In this document: one piece after another, positions 1 through 6,112 of the stretch
Position numbering within the stretch: the first letter of the stretch is position 1
Layout: each line of letters starts with the position of its first letter
DNA from: Hyphomicrobiales bacterium
GTDB lineage: Bacteria; Pseudomonadota; Alphaproteobacteria; Rhizobiales; Aestuariivirgaceae
Assembly: GCA_020029455.1 (NCBI GenBank)
Contig: JAIBJH010000051.1
Location: 1-12,827 of the forward strand
Direction: 5' to 3'
DNA length: 12,827 bases
Position numbers and translations under genes: made by a program
Notes under the pieces: generated by a model
What the model was told of the DNA's origin: nothing
The model's input: the letters and a program-made list of their open reading frames with translations, nothing else
Databases searched by the model: none

Positions 1-341
1 CGTTCGAAGAAGATACGCGCGCTCTTGAGGTGCTCAAGAGAATCCGCCGACATCGACAGCATGATCTGGGCGGATTGATCGACCTGCCGCATCAGGGAAT
101 GAGGCGTGAGTTCGAGGACACGCGCCCGTTCGCCATGGTTGATTTCGACAAGCCCCATGGAGGCCAGTTGCTGCATGGCCTCGCGGATGGCGGGCCGGCC
201 CACGCCGAAGCGTTCCATCAATTCACGCTCGGAAGGCATGAGATTCCCGGGCTTCTTCTCGCCTTCCACGATCAAGCGCTTCAGGCGGTCAAAAACCTCA
301 TCCGACAATTTGCGCTTGGCGATATGTTCCGTTGCGTCCAC
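1..341 (-). CDS. GntR/FadR-family transcriptional regulator, NanR-like (N-terminal part, runs off the left edge)
   Basis: A DNA-binding repressor or activator that probably senses a sugar-acid intermediate and controls the divergent sugar-acid genes. The visible 113 residues hold the winged helix-turn-helix: a KLSDEVFDRLKRLI helix (11-24), the recognition region MPSERELMERFGVGRPAIRE (35-54), and the wing GLVEINHGERARV (63-75). The string VGRPAIREA followed by INHGERARV recalls E. coli NanR more than FadR or GntR. The arginine and glutamate near residues 109-113 are probably the start of the FCD effector-binding domain; the rest lies outside the window. No ATG is available in frame. The GTG at 341 is preferred because GGTGGAG lies about 9 bases upstream; a GTG at 356 is the alternative. 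The family assignment is firm, the effector is inference. No stop codon interrupts the visible frame. Confidence 0.85.
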   Translation of the reverse strand, partial: MDATEHIAKRKLSDEVFDRLKRLIVEGEKKPGNLMPSERELMERFGVGRPAIREAMQQLASMGLVEINHGERARVLELTPHSLMRQVDQSAQIMLSMSADSLEHLKSARIFFE

Positions 342-372
342 GTGGCATTGCTCCACCGTCTGTCATTGGGTC

Positions 373-378
373 ATCATA
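373..378 (-). promoter_or_regulatory. Candidate -10 element of the regulator gene
   Basis: On the minus strand this hexamer reads TATGAT, five of six matches to the sigma-70 -10 consensus. It would start transcription near position 366, about 25 bases before the preferred GTG. No good -35 box sits at 16-18 bp; the closest match, TTGTCA at 393-398, is only 14 bp away. The element lies inside the putative operator, which would allow autoregulation. Confidence 0.35.
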
Positions 379-388
379 CCAGTAAACC
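375..388 (-). promoter_or_regulatory. Candidate operator: tandem GGTATA-like repeats
   Basis: On the minus strand the sequence reads GGTTTA-CT-GGTATG, two hexamers at an 8-bp period; including the preceding CT, they match at six of eight positions. E. coli NanR is known to bind tandem GGTATA hexamers, and the divergent regulator here is NanR-like, so site and protein fit each other. A weak dyad, GGT-N6-ACC at 369-380, overlaps it. The site sits immediately before the RuBisCO-like gene's ATG and over the regulator's own -10. That is the right place to block both genes. Binding is inferred. Confidence 0.4.
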
Positions 389-391
389 AGC

Positions 392-1660
392 ATGACAAAA
401 GCCCAGACCTTCATTACGCTTACCTATCTGATCGAGACGGCGGGAAGCCCTGAAAAGCTGGCCGCAAAGATCGCCTCGGACCAATCCACTGGTACATTCG
501 TGCCGGTGCCGGGCGAGACGGAAGAATTGAAGAACCGTGTGGCTGCGCGGGTGGTTGGTTTGCGCCCCCTGCCGCCAGCAGCCCATTCATCATTTCCCAG
601 CGAGGAGGCAGGCCCCTTCAACCGCGCCGAAGCCGATATCGCATTTCCTTTTGATGCCATCGGCACCGACCTTGCGGCGTTGATGACGATTGCCATTGGC
701 GGGGTTTATTCCATCAAGGGCTTTACCGGCATCCGCGTCATCGACATGAAACTGCCGGAGGCCTTTGGCAGAGCTTGGCCCGGACCACAATTCGGCGTGG
801 AGGGTTCGCGAAAGCTGACGGGCATCCGTGGCCGCCCGATCATCGGCACCATCATCAAGCCCGCGCTGGGACTTCGCCCCCATGAAACAGCAGCCCTTGT
901 GAAAGAAGTCATCGACGCTGACGTGGACTTTGTGAAGGACGATGAGAAGCTGATGTCGCCGGCCTATTCGCCGTTGGAAGATCGGGTCAAGGCTGTCATG
1001 CCGCTGGTTCTGGAGCGCGAACAGAAAACGGGCAAGAAGGTGATGTACGCTTGGGGTATCAGCGCCACGGACCCCGATGACATGATGCGCAACCATGACA
1101 TCGTGCTCAAGCACGGCGGCAATTGCGCGGTCATCAACATCAATTCGATCGGATTCGGCGCCATGTCTTTTCTGCGCAAGCGCTCCGGCCTCGTGCTGCA
1201 CGCGCATCGCAATGGCTGGGACATTCTCACGCGCCATCCGGGCCTTGGCATGGACTTCAAGGTCTGGCAGCAGTTCTGGCGATTACTTGGCGTGGACCAG
1301 TTCCAGATCAACGGCATCCGGGTGAAATATTGGGAGCCGGATGAGAGTTTTCTCGCAAGCTTCAAGGCGGTGAGCGCGCCGCTATTCTCGGAGGCTGATT
1401 GCCCATTGCCTGTTGTAGGGTCCGGCCAGTGGGGCGGGCAAGCTCCCAACACATACAACCGCACGGGCAAGACTGTTGATCTCATGTATCTGTGCGGCGG
1501 TGGGATTGTCTCCCATCCCGGCGGGGCTGGCGCAGGTGTGAAGGCCGTTCGGCAAGCATGGGAAGCGGCGGTTGCAGGCATTCCGCTTGAAACCTATGCG
1601 CGGGAGCATCAGGAGCTTGCGCAATCGATCGCCACCTTTGCTAATGGCAAGGGCGCATGA
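392..1660 (+). CDS. oiaX: RuBisCO-like protein (form IV), probable 3-oxo-isoapionate-4-phosphate decarboxylase
   Basis: A RuBisCO large-subunit-fold enzyme of 422 residues, probably cytosolic and not a CO2-fixing RuBisCO. Seen: TIIKPALG at 153-160 keeps the first catalytic lysine (K156) but has Ala158 where RuBisCO has its second lysine (K177). The metal-binding triad is intact as VKDDE (K182 carbamylated, D184, E185). LHAHR (269-273) keeps the His-Arg pair, and GSGQW (343-347) and CGGGIVSHPGG (368-378) hold the phosphate-binding loops. The usual loop 6 is replaced by NGIRVKYWEPD. Known: RuBisCO-like proteins next to a DUF1537 kinase act on 3-oxo-isoapionate 4-phosphate, either as OiaX (decarboxylase giving L-erythrulose 1-phosphate) or OiaT (transcarboxylase/hydrolase). 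The downstream LerI-like isomerase favours OiaX; this is inference. No Shine-Dalgarno is obvious before the ATG. The stop overlaps the kinase start by four bases. Confidence 0.82.
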   Translation: MTKAQTFITLTYLIETAGSPEKLAAKIASDQSTGTFVPVPGETEELKNRVAARVVGLRPLPPAAHSSFPSEEAGPFNRAEADIAFPFDAIGTDLAALMTIAIGGVYSIKGFTGIRVIDMKLPEAFGRAWPGPQFGVEGSRKLTGIRGRPIIGTIIKPALGLRPHETAALVKEVIDADVDFVKDDEKLMSPAYSPLEDRVKAVMPLVLEREQKTGKKVMYAWGISATDPDDMMRNHDIVLKHGGNCAVININSIGFGAMSFLRKRSGLVLHAHRNGWDILTRHPGLGMDFKVWQQFWRLLGVDQFQINGIRVKYWEPDESFLASFKAVSAPLFSEADCPLPVVGSGQWGGQAPNTYNRTGKTVDLMYLCGGGIVSHPGGAGAGVKAVRQAWEAAVAGIPLETYAREHQELAQSIATFANGKGA

Positions 1661-2937
1661 GCAGATTGCTCACTTTCTTTGGCGATGACTTCACCGGTTC
1701 CACGGATGTCATGGAAGCGCTGGCAAGCCATGGCGTGCAGACCATGTTGTTCACACGTCTTCCAACGGAAGAAGAATTTGCGCCGTTCAGAAACTATGAA
1801 GCAATTGGAGTTGCAGGGACGAGCAGAAGCCAGCCGCCGCAATGGATGGATGAACATCTGCCCCTTGCCTTTGAGTGGCTGAAGTCTCTGGGGGGCCGTT
1901 TCTGCCACTACAAGGTTTGCTCAACCTTTGATTCAAGCCCCAGCATTGGCAGCATTGGCCGCGCGGCGGATATTGGCGCCAATATATTTGGCCAAGCCAG
2001 TGTGCCGCTGATTGTCGGCGCGCCACAGCTCAAGCGTTATACCTTCGCCGGTCACTTGTTTGCCGGTTATCAGGGCGAGATCTATCGTATCGACAGACAT
2101 CCAGTGATGAGCCGCCATCCCGTGACGCCCATGGAGGAGTCGGATTTGCGCCGCCATCTTGCGAGGCAGACGGCGCAAGAAACAGTACTCGCAACGGAAA
2201 GCTGGCCTGCAAGAGGCATTGGGCTGCTTGATGTGCATGACACAGCAACGCAGCTTGAGGCAGGCAGGCGGCTTCTCGATTTGCCAGACCATACGCGGCC
2301 ATTCGTCGTGGGTTCTTCCGGTATCGAATATGCGCTGCTTGCTGCAATGATGGCGGCTGGTGATATTGCCGGTGTTGCAAAATTCGATCCGCTCAAAGCG
2401 CTCACACAGACCATCGTTGTCTCTGGAAGCGTATCGCCAACGACAGAGCGGCAAATCCGCCATGCGCTCCAGCGCGGTTTTCGATCTGTACCGGTTGATC
2501 CGGTGGCGCTGGCCGGCGGCGTTGCGGAAGTTTTGCAGGCGGCGATCCAAGAAGCGCAGCAAGTTCTGAGTGCAGGCAATAGCCCGATCATTCACACAGC
2601 GCTGGGGCCGGAATCCGATGAAGGTGAAAAACTGCGCCTGATGGCTGACGGCCGCCGCCGCGTCGGTGAGGGATTGGGCAAAATTCTGAAAGCCGTGCTT
2701 GAGACATCAAGGCTCGCCCGCGCGATCCTTGCGGGAGGAGATTCGTCCAGTCACGCGCTTGGTCAATTGAATGTCCTTGCTCTCACAACGCGCATGCCGC
2801 TGCCTGCGGCACCGGGCTCGCCGCTCTGCATTGCTCATTCAAGTGACAAATTTCTTGATGGCATTGAGATTGCTCTGAAAGGCGGGCAAGTTGGCGCTGA
2901 TAACTATTTTGTCAAACTGCGGGATGGAACGCCATGA
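1657..2937 (+). CDS. oiaK: Four-carbon acid sugar kinase family (DUF1537), probable 3-oxo-isoapionate kinase
   Basis: An ATP-dependent sugar-acid kinase that would make 3-oxo-isoapionate 4-phosphate, the substrate of the preceding RuBisCO-like protein. At 426 residues it has the normal family length. The N-terminal domain carries FFGDDFTGSTDVMEAL (7-22), the family's aspartate pair for substrate binding, and YKVCSTFDSSPSIGSIGRA (85-103). The second domain starts around VVSGSVSPTTERQI (254-267) and carries the nucleotide-binding GGDSSSHALG (360-369) and KGGQVG (408-413). The family also includes threonate, erythronate and 2-oxo-tetronate kinases, but the GDDFTGSTDVMEAL and CSTFDSSPSIGS signatures and the RuBisCO-like partner point to the Oia branch. 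It starts in an ATGA overlap with the upstream stop, preceded by AAGGG, and ends in another ATGA overlap. Family is secure; substrate is inferred from context. Confidence 0.82.
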   Translation: MSRLLTFFGDDFTGSTDVMEALASHGVQTMLFTRLPTEEEFAPFRNYEAIGVAGTSRSQPPQWMDEHLPLAFEWLKSLGGRFCHYKVCSTFDSSPSIGSIGRAADIGANIFGQASVPLIVGAPQLKRYTFAGHLFAGYQGEIYRIDRHPVMSRHPVTPMEESDLRRHLARQTAQETVLATESWPARGIGLLDVHDTATQLEAGRRLLDLPDHTRPFVVGSSGIEYALLAAMMAAGDIAGVAKFDPLKALTQTIVVSGSVSPTTERQIRHALQRGFRSVPVDPVALAGGVAEVLQAAIQEAQQVLSAGNSPIIHTALGPESDEGEKLRLMADGRRRVGEGLGKILKAVLETSRLARAILAGGDSSSHALGQLNVLALTTRMPLPAAPGSPLCIAHSSDKFLDGIEIALKGGQVGADNYFVKLRDGTP

Positions 2938-3698
2938 GCGGTAGCATTCCCTGGATTGGGACTTCATGGAAAATGAACAAGACGCGCGCCGAGGCACAGG
3001 CCTTTGCGTCGACGCTTGCTGGCTCGCCCACAAGCCACTCCGAAAGATGCAATCTCTTTGTTATTCCGCCGTTCCCCTACATCGGGGATGTGGCGGAAAG
3101 CCTGAAGGGAACGCGTGTCAAGGTTGGCGCACAGAACATGCATTGGGCGGACCATGGTGCGTGGACAGGGGAAGTTTCACCGCTGATGCTGAAAGAGTGC
3201 GGCGCCACGCTCGTGGAAATTGGCCACAGTGAGAGGCGCACCCACTTTGGCGAAACTGACCAGACAGTTGCACTCAAGGTGCAAGCGGCACTGAAGCATG
3301 GTTTAACGGCGCTGGTCTGCGTTGGCGACACGCGCGCCGAGTATGAAGCGGGTGAAACTGCTGGAGTGTTGGAACGGCAGGTGCGAGCGCTGCTCTCTCT
3401 CGTCGCATATCGGGCACGCGACAAGGTCATTATCGCCTATGAACCCGTCTGGTCCATTGGAGAAGGTGGAACACCTGCAACGCCGGAATTCGCAAACGAA
3501 CAGCACATCAAGATCTCAGAACTGGTTGGGTCGTTGATTGGTATGCCACTTCCCATTCTCTATGGCGGCAGCGTCAACCAGCAGAATTGCGAGGCCCTTG
3601 CCAGTCAGTCTCACATTGATGGCCTTTTCATCGGGCGCGCGGCCTGGGATGTCAGGGGCTATCTCGGCATAGTTGAACGCGTAGTGACGGAGCTGTGA
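2934..3698 (+). CDS. lerI: Triosephosphate-isomerase-family protein, probable L-erythrulose-1-phosphate isomerase
   Basis: A TIM-barrel sugar-phosphate isomerase of 254 residues. Seen: the catalytic lysine is in SWKMN (K13), the histidine in EIGHSERR (H98), and the glutamate in AYEPVWSIG (E170). The phosphate loop is YGGSVN (210-215) and the C-terminal signature is GLFIGRAAWD. The motif normally GNWKMN in triosephosphate isomerase reads GTSWKMN here, so the active-site Asn11 is replaced by Ser11. The TIM loop-6 tail GTGKTAT is replaced by GEGGTPAT. Known: TIM homologues such as EryH/LerI convert L-erythrulose 1-phosphate to D-erythrulose 4-phosphate in erythritol and apiose catabolism. The upstream decarboxylase would produce exactly that substrate. 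The start overlaps the kinase stop by four bases. A moonlighting or duplicate TpiA is the alternative, but the Asn-to-Ser change and the context argue against it. Confidence 0.8.
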   Translation: MSGSIPWIGTSWKMNKTRAEAQAFASTLAGSPTSHSERCNLFVIPPFPYIGDVAESLKGTRVKVGAQNMHWADHGAWTGEVSPLMLKECGATLVEIGHSERRTHFGETDQTVALKVQAALKHGLTALVCVGDTRAEYEAGETAGVLERQVRALLSLVAYRARDKVIIAYEPVWSIGEGGTPATPEFANEQHIKISELVGSLIGMPLPILYGGSVNQQNCEALASQSHIDGLFIGRAAWDVRGYLGIVERVVTEL

Positions 3699-3702
3699 GA
3701 AC

Positions 3703-3709
3703 AGGAGAG
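3703..3709 (+). promoter_or_regulatory. Ribosome binding site of the SMP-30-like gene
   Basis: AGGAGAG lies seven bases before the ATG at 3717, a strong Shine-Dalgarno site. It matters because this is the only gene of the left cluster separated from its neighbour (18 bases) rather than overlapping it, so it has its own translation start signal. Confidence 0.75.
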
Positions 3710-3716
3710 TATATCC

Positions 3717-4610
3717 ATGGCAGCAAGGCACTTTGCAACGAACGTTGGCGCCCCGGAGGGGCCGGTCTCGCTGACAGACGGTTCGATGTATGTGACAGAG
3801 ATGTCGCACAGCACATTGAACGTCACAAAGCTCAGTCCGAAGGGTGAACGCAAGGTCATCAAGAACACTGGTGGAAGGCCCAATGGTCTCACGGTAGATG
3901 GCGAAGGCCTGATCTGGATCGCCGAAGCCGGCCAACGGGCCCTTGTCTGCATTGACCCCGATGGCAATGAATTGAAGCGCCTTGAGGGCGACAGCAAGCA
4001 TGGCCGCTTCTATTTTCCCAATGACCTCGCCTTCGGTCCGGATGGCCATCTCTACATGACGGATTCCGGCATGGCCCTTTCGGATTTTCTCGATGGCCAG
4101 AATGTTGTCGAAGGCTTCATGGATCTCAAATGGGACGGCCGCGTTTATCAGATCGACCCGCGCAAGATGAAGATCGAGCGTCTGATCGACAGTAAGATCC
4201 GCTTCACCAACGGCATCTGCTTCGGCATTGACAACACGCTTTATGCCAACGCCTCCCTTACCGGTGAAGTCTACTGCTACGACGTGTTCGGCCCAAGGAA
4301 GCCGAAACGCGAGCTGTTCGGCAATGTGCTGCAGAAGGACAAGCAGATCGGATTCAAGGGGCCCGACGGCATGAAGTTCGGCGTGGACGGCAGGCTCTAT
4401 TGCACTGTCTATGCCCAGAAGAATGTTACGGTGCTTGGCAAGACCGGCAGGGTGGCAGAGCGCCTGTCGCTCGATGGCGCCTGCCCGACCAATCTTTGTT
4501 TCTCCCGCGATGGCAGGAAGATCCTCGTCACGGAAGTCAGCAAGGGTCAGGTGGAGCAGCTTGATGCCCCCTGCGCCGGGCTGGAATTATATTACCCCAA
4601 AACGACATGA
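3717..4610 (+). CDS. SMP-30/gluconolactonase-like six-bladed beta-propeller, probable sugar lactonase
   Basis: A metal-dependent beta-propeller of 297 residues with no signal peptide, probably a cytosolic lactone hydrolase. Seen: the family's metal ligands are recognisable as E14 in APEGPV, N165 in FTNGIC and D217 in GPDGMKFG. Further conserved asparagines are N56 (RPNGLTVDG) and N102 (FPNDLAFGPDG). The blade repeats are visible as recurring FGPDGHLY-type strings (GEGLIWIAE, FGPDGHLYMTD, FGVDGRLYCT, SRDGRKILVTE). Known: relatives open aldonolactones such as glucono- or galactonolactone. In this cluster the sensible role would be hydrolysis of a branched aldonolactone such as D-apionolactone to its acid before oxidation and phosphorylation; that substrate is inference. 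Strictosidine-synthase-like propellers are a possible confusion but lack this full metal set. The gene lies 18 bases after the isomerase gene, with its own ribosome binding site. Confidence 0.75.
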   Translation: MAARHFATNVGAPEGPVSLTDGSMYVTEMSHSTLNVTKLSPKGERKVIKNTGGRPNGLTVDGEGLIWIAEAGQRALVCIDPDGNELKRLEGDSKHGRFYFPNDLAFGPDGHLYMTDSGMALSDFLDGQNVVEGFMDLKWDGRVYQIDPRKMKIERLIDSKIRFTNGICFGIDNTLYANASLTGEVYCYDVFGPRKPKRELFGNVLQKDKQIGFKGPDGMKFGVDGRLYCTVYAQKNVTVLGKTGRVAERLSLDGACPTNLCFSRDGRKILVTEVSKGQVEQLDAPCAGLELYYPKTT

Positions 4611-4670
4611 TCGCTTCGGCGCTGGCGCATTGCCTTTGCCGACGCACAACCCAAGTTATGAAATTAGTCC

Positions 4671-4699
4671 TTGACACAGCGCGGTGGAATCGCTAAATA
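4671..4699 (+). promoter_or_regulatory. Candidate sigma-70 promoter of the branched-chain acyl-CoA operon
   Basis: A perfect TTGACA -35 box (4671-4676) is followed after 17 bases by TAAATA (4694-4699), a partial -10 match in an AT-rich patch. An AT-rich stretch (AAGTTATGAAATTAG) precedes it. Transcription would begin near 4706, about 258 bases before the first gene. This is the best promoter-like sequence in the spacer. The alternative -10-like TACAAT at 4930 has no matching -35. Confidence 0.5.
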
Positions 4700-4714
4700 T
4701 TCCTACATTCCACC
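4683..4714. promoter_or_regulatory. Perfect 8-bp inverted repeat around the -10 region, candidate operator
   Basis: GGTGGAAT (4683-4690) and its exact reverse complement ATTCCACC (4707-4714) are separated by 16 bases that include the candidate -10 element and start site. The arms are centred 24 bp apart, just over two helical turns, as for two half-sites of a dimer or a pair of dimers on one face. A repressor bound here would block initiation. The regulator is not encoded in the window and the motif was not matched to a known family. Confidence 0.5.
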
Positions 4715-4963
4715 AGTGGGTCAAAACCCGCGCGCTCCTCCTAACAATAGTCTTGCAAGCTCATGAAGATGACGTTGGGGGTAAACAGGAGCGGCGACCA
4801 TCGTGGAAGTATTGTTCGGGTGCGCGGCATGAACGGCAGAACACCTCATCACCGTCTTCAAAGCCGGACAGCCAAAACCGAAGCCTGAAAGAAGGAGAAA
4901 GCACCGCTACAGAAAACCAAAATCCGCGCTACAATATGGGTAGCCTCCAAAGGGATGTGACCT

Positions 4964-6112
4964 ATGGATTTTGATCTCACCACTGAACAGAAATCGATTT
5001 TCGATACGGCGCGCGCATTCGCAATCGAAAAGCTGGCGCCAAAGGCGGTGGAATGGGATCAGACAAAACACTTTCCTGCGGATGTCATCCGCGAACTCGC
5101 GGACCTCGGCATGTGCGGCATGTTCGTGCGCGAGGAGTACGGCGGGGCGGGCCTCTCGCGCCTGGACGGCACGCTCGTCTATGAGGGCCTGAGCTACGGC
5201 TGCCCCACCACCGCCGCATTCGTCTCCATCCATAACATGTGCGCCTGGATGATTGACAGCTTCGGCTCAGACGAACAGCGCGCGATATGGCTGCCGGAAC
5301 TCGTCAGCGCGCGATGCTTCGTGAGCTATTGTCTCACCGAACCCGGTTCCGGCTCGGACGCGGCAGCGCTCACCACGCGCGCTGAAAAAGCGGGCGAAGA
5401 CCTTGCCCTCACCGGCAGCAAATCCTTCATCTCGGGCGGCGGCGTTTCCGACCTCTACATCGTCATGGCGCGGACCGGCGAAGCAGGCCCCCGCGGCATC
5501 TCCGCCATCCTCGTTGAGAAAGGTTCGCGAGGCTTGAGCTTCGGGGCGCAGGAAAAAAAGATGGGTTGGAGTGCACAGCCCACCGCCATGGTGCTGCTCG
5601 ACCAGTGCCGCGTGCCGCAGAAAAATCTGCTCGGCGAATCTGGCAAGGGCTTCAGCTATGCCATGCAGGCCCTTGATGGTGGCCGCCTCAATATCGCTGC
5701 TTGTTCGCTCGGCGCAGCGCAAGCTGCCTTCGACAAAACCACCGCTTACATGCATGAGCGCAAGGCGTTTGGAAAATCCCTCGACCAGTTCCAGGCCCTG
5801 CAATTCCGTTTGGCTGACATGGAAGCCGGATTGCAATCCGCGCGCGTGTTTTTGCGCCAAGCCGCAGCAAAGCTTGATGCAAAAAGCCCGGACGCAACCC
5901 GCTTTTGTGCCATGGCCAAGCTTTTGGTTACCGACACCGGGTTTGCAGTCGCCAACGATGCGCTCCAGCTCCATGGCGGTTATGGCTATCTTGTGGATTA
6001 CGGCATCGAGAAGATCGTGCGCGACTTGCGCGTCCACCAAATCCTCGAAGGCACCAACGAAATCATGCGCCACGTCATTGCCCGTGATCTCCTGGCGGAG
6101 CGCCCACCATGA
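4964..6112 (+). CDS. Acyl-CoA dehydrogenase, probable isobutyryl-CoA dehydrogenase
   Basis: An FAD flavoenzyme of 382 residues that would oxidise isobutyryl-CoA to methacrylyl-CoA in valine catabolism, passing electrons to ETF. The N-terminal helical domain (1-120) is followed by the FAD/substrate signature YCLTEPGSGSDAA (122-134) and GSKSFISGGGVSDLYIVMAR (151-170). Then come KKMGWSAQPT (198-207), the helix ERKAFGKSLDQFQALQFRLA (265-284), and LQLHGGYGYLVDYGIEKIVR (334-353). The catalytic base is E362 in ILEGTNEIMR, in the usual C-terminal position. The strings KKMGWSAQPT, GRLNIAACSLGAA and VRDLRVHQILEGTNE closely resemble the ACAD8 (isobutyryl-CoA) type. A short- or 2-methyl-branched-chain dehydrogenase is the alternative. 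AAAGGGA lies nine bases before the ATG. It heads the operon and overlaps the hydrolase start by four bases. Confidence 0.85.
   Translation: MDFDLTTEQKSIFDTARAFAIEKLAPKAVEWDQTKHFPADVIRELADLGMCGMFVREEYGGAGLSRLDGTLVYEGLSYGCPTTAAFVSIHNMCAWMIDSFGSDEQRAIWLPELVSARCFVSYCLTEPGSGSDAAALTTRAEKAGEDLALTGSKSFISGGGVSDLYIVMARTGEAGPRGISAILVEKGSRGLSFGAQEKKMGWSAQPTAMVLLDQCRVPQKNLLGESGKGFSYAMQALDGGRLNIAACSLGAAQAAFDKTTAYMHERKAFGKSLDQFQALQFRLADMEAGLQSARVFLRQAAAKLDAKSPDATRFCAMAKLLVTDTGFAVANDALQLHGGYGYLVDYGIEKIVRDLRVHQILEGTNEIMRHVIARDLLAERPP

Larger units (their letters stand above)
4611..4963. other. Intergenic region between the two gene blocks
   Basis: These 353 bases separate the sugar-acid unit from the branched-chain acyl-CoA unit. 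They hold a promoter and an inverted repeat, listed separately. After the predicted transcription start, a leader of about 250 bases follows. It contains an imperfect hairpin (GTTC at 4814-4817 with GAAC at 4831-4834, and TGC/GCA inside) and a purine-rich GAAGGAGAAA near 4891-4900 with no start codon behind it. No convincing terminator with a T-run was found after 4610, so read-through from the left block cannot be excluded. No believable gene is present. Confidence 0.6.

Noticed and set aside
342..356. GTGG-N7-CCAC dyad near the regulator start as an operator related to the GGTGGAAT repeat at 4683.
   Set aside because: Only four-base arms, no extension on either side, and similarity to the other site limited to GGTGGA. 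It also includes the ribosome site that explains the purine-rich part.
590..1237. Long minus-strand open frame opposite the RuBisCO-like gene.
   Set aside because: It is a shadow of a strongly conserved plus-strand coding sequence, with no recognisable motif or ribosome site.
4611..4622. CGC-TTCG-GCG hairpin right after the SMP-30 stop as a transcription terminator.
   Set aside because: The stem is only three base pairs and no T-run follows, so it is not a credible intrinsic terminator.
4930..4935. TACAAT as a -10 box close to the first acyl-CoA dehydrogenase gene.
   Set aside because: No acceptable -35 box lies 16-18 bases upstream (CTACAG at 17 bp), and the start site would leave a leader of only about 20 bases. 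The TTGACA promoter at 4671 is better supported.
4684..4974. A 96-codon open frame beginning with GTG in the spacer; it includes a run of Leu-Leu-Leu-Thr-Ile-Val-Leu codons near 4727-4755 that recalls a branched-chain leader peptide.
   Set aside because: Its only start lies inside the predicted promoter, upstream of the transcription start. It has no ribosome site and low-complexity composition, and it runs into the next gene's start. Attenuation by branched-chain amino acids would also be odd for a catabolic operon.
5267..6073. A 268-codon minus-strand open frame opposite the isobutyryl-CoA dehydrogenase gene.
   Set aside because: Long antisense frames are expected in high-GC genes. The plus-strand frame carries every acyl-CoA dehydrogenase motif, and the antisense product shows none.
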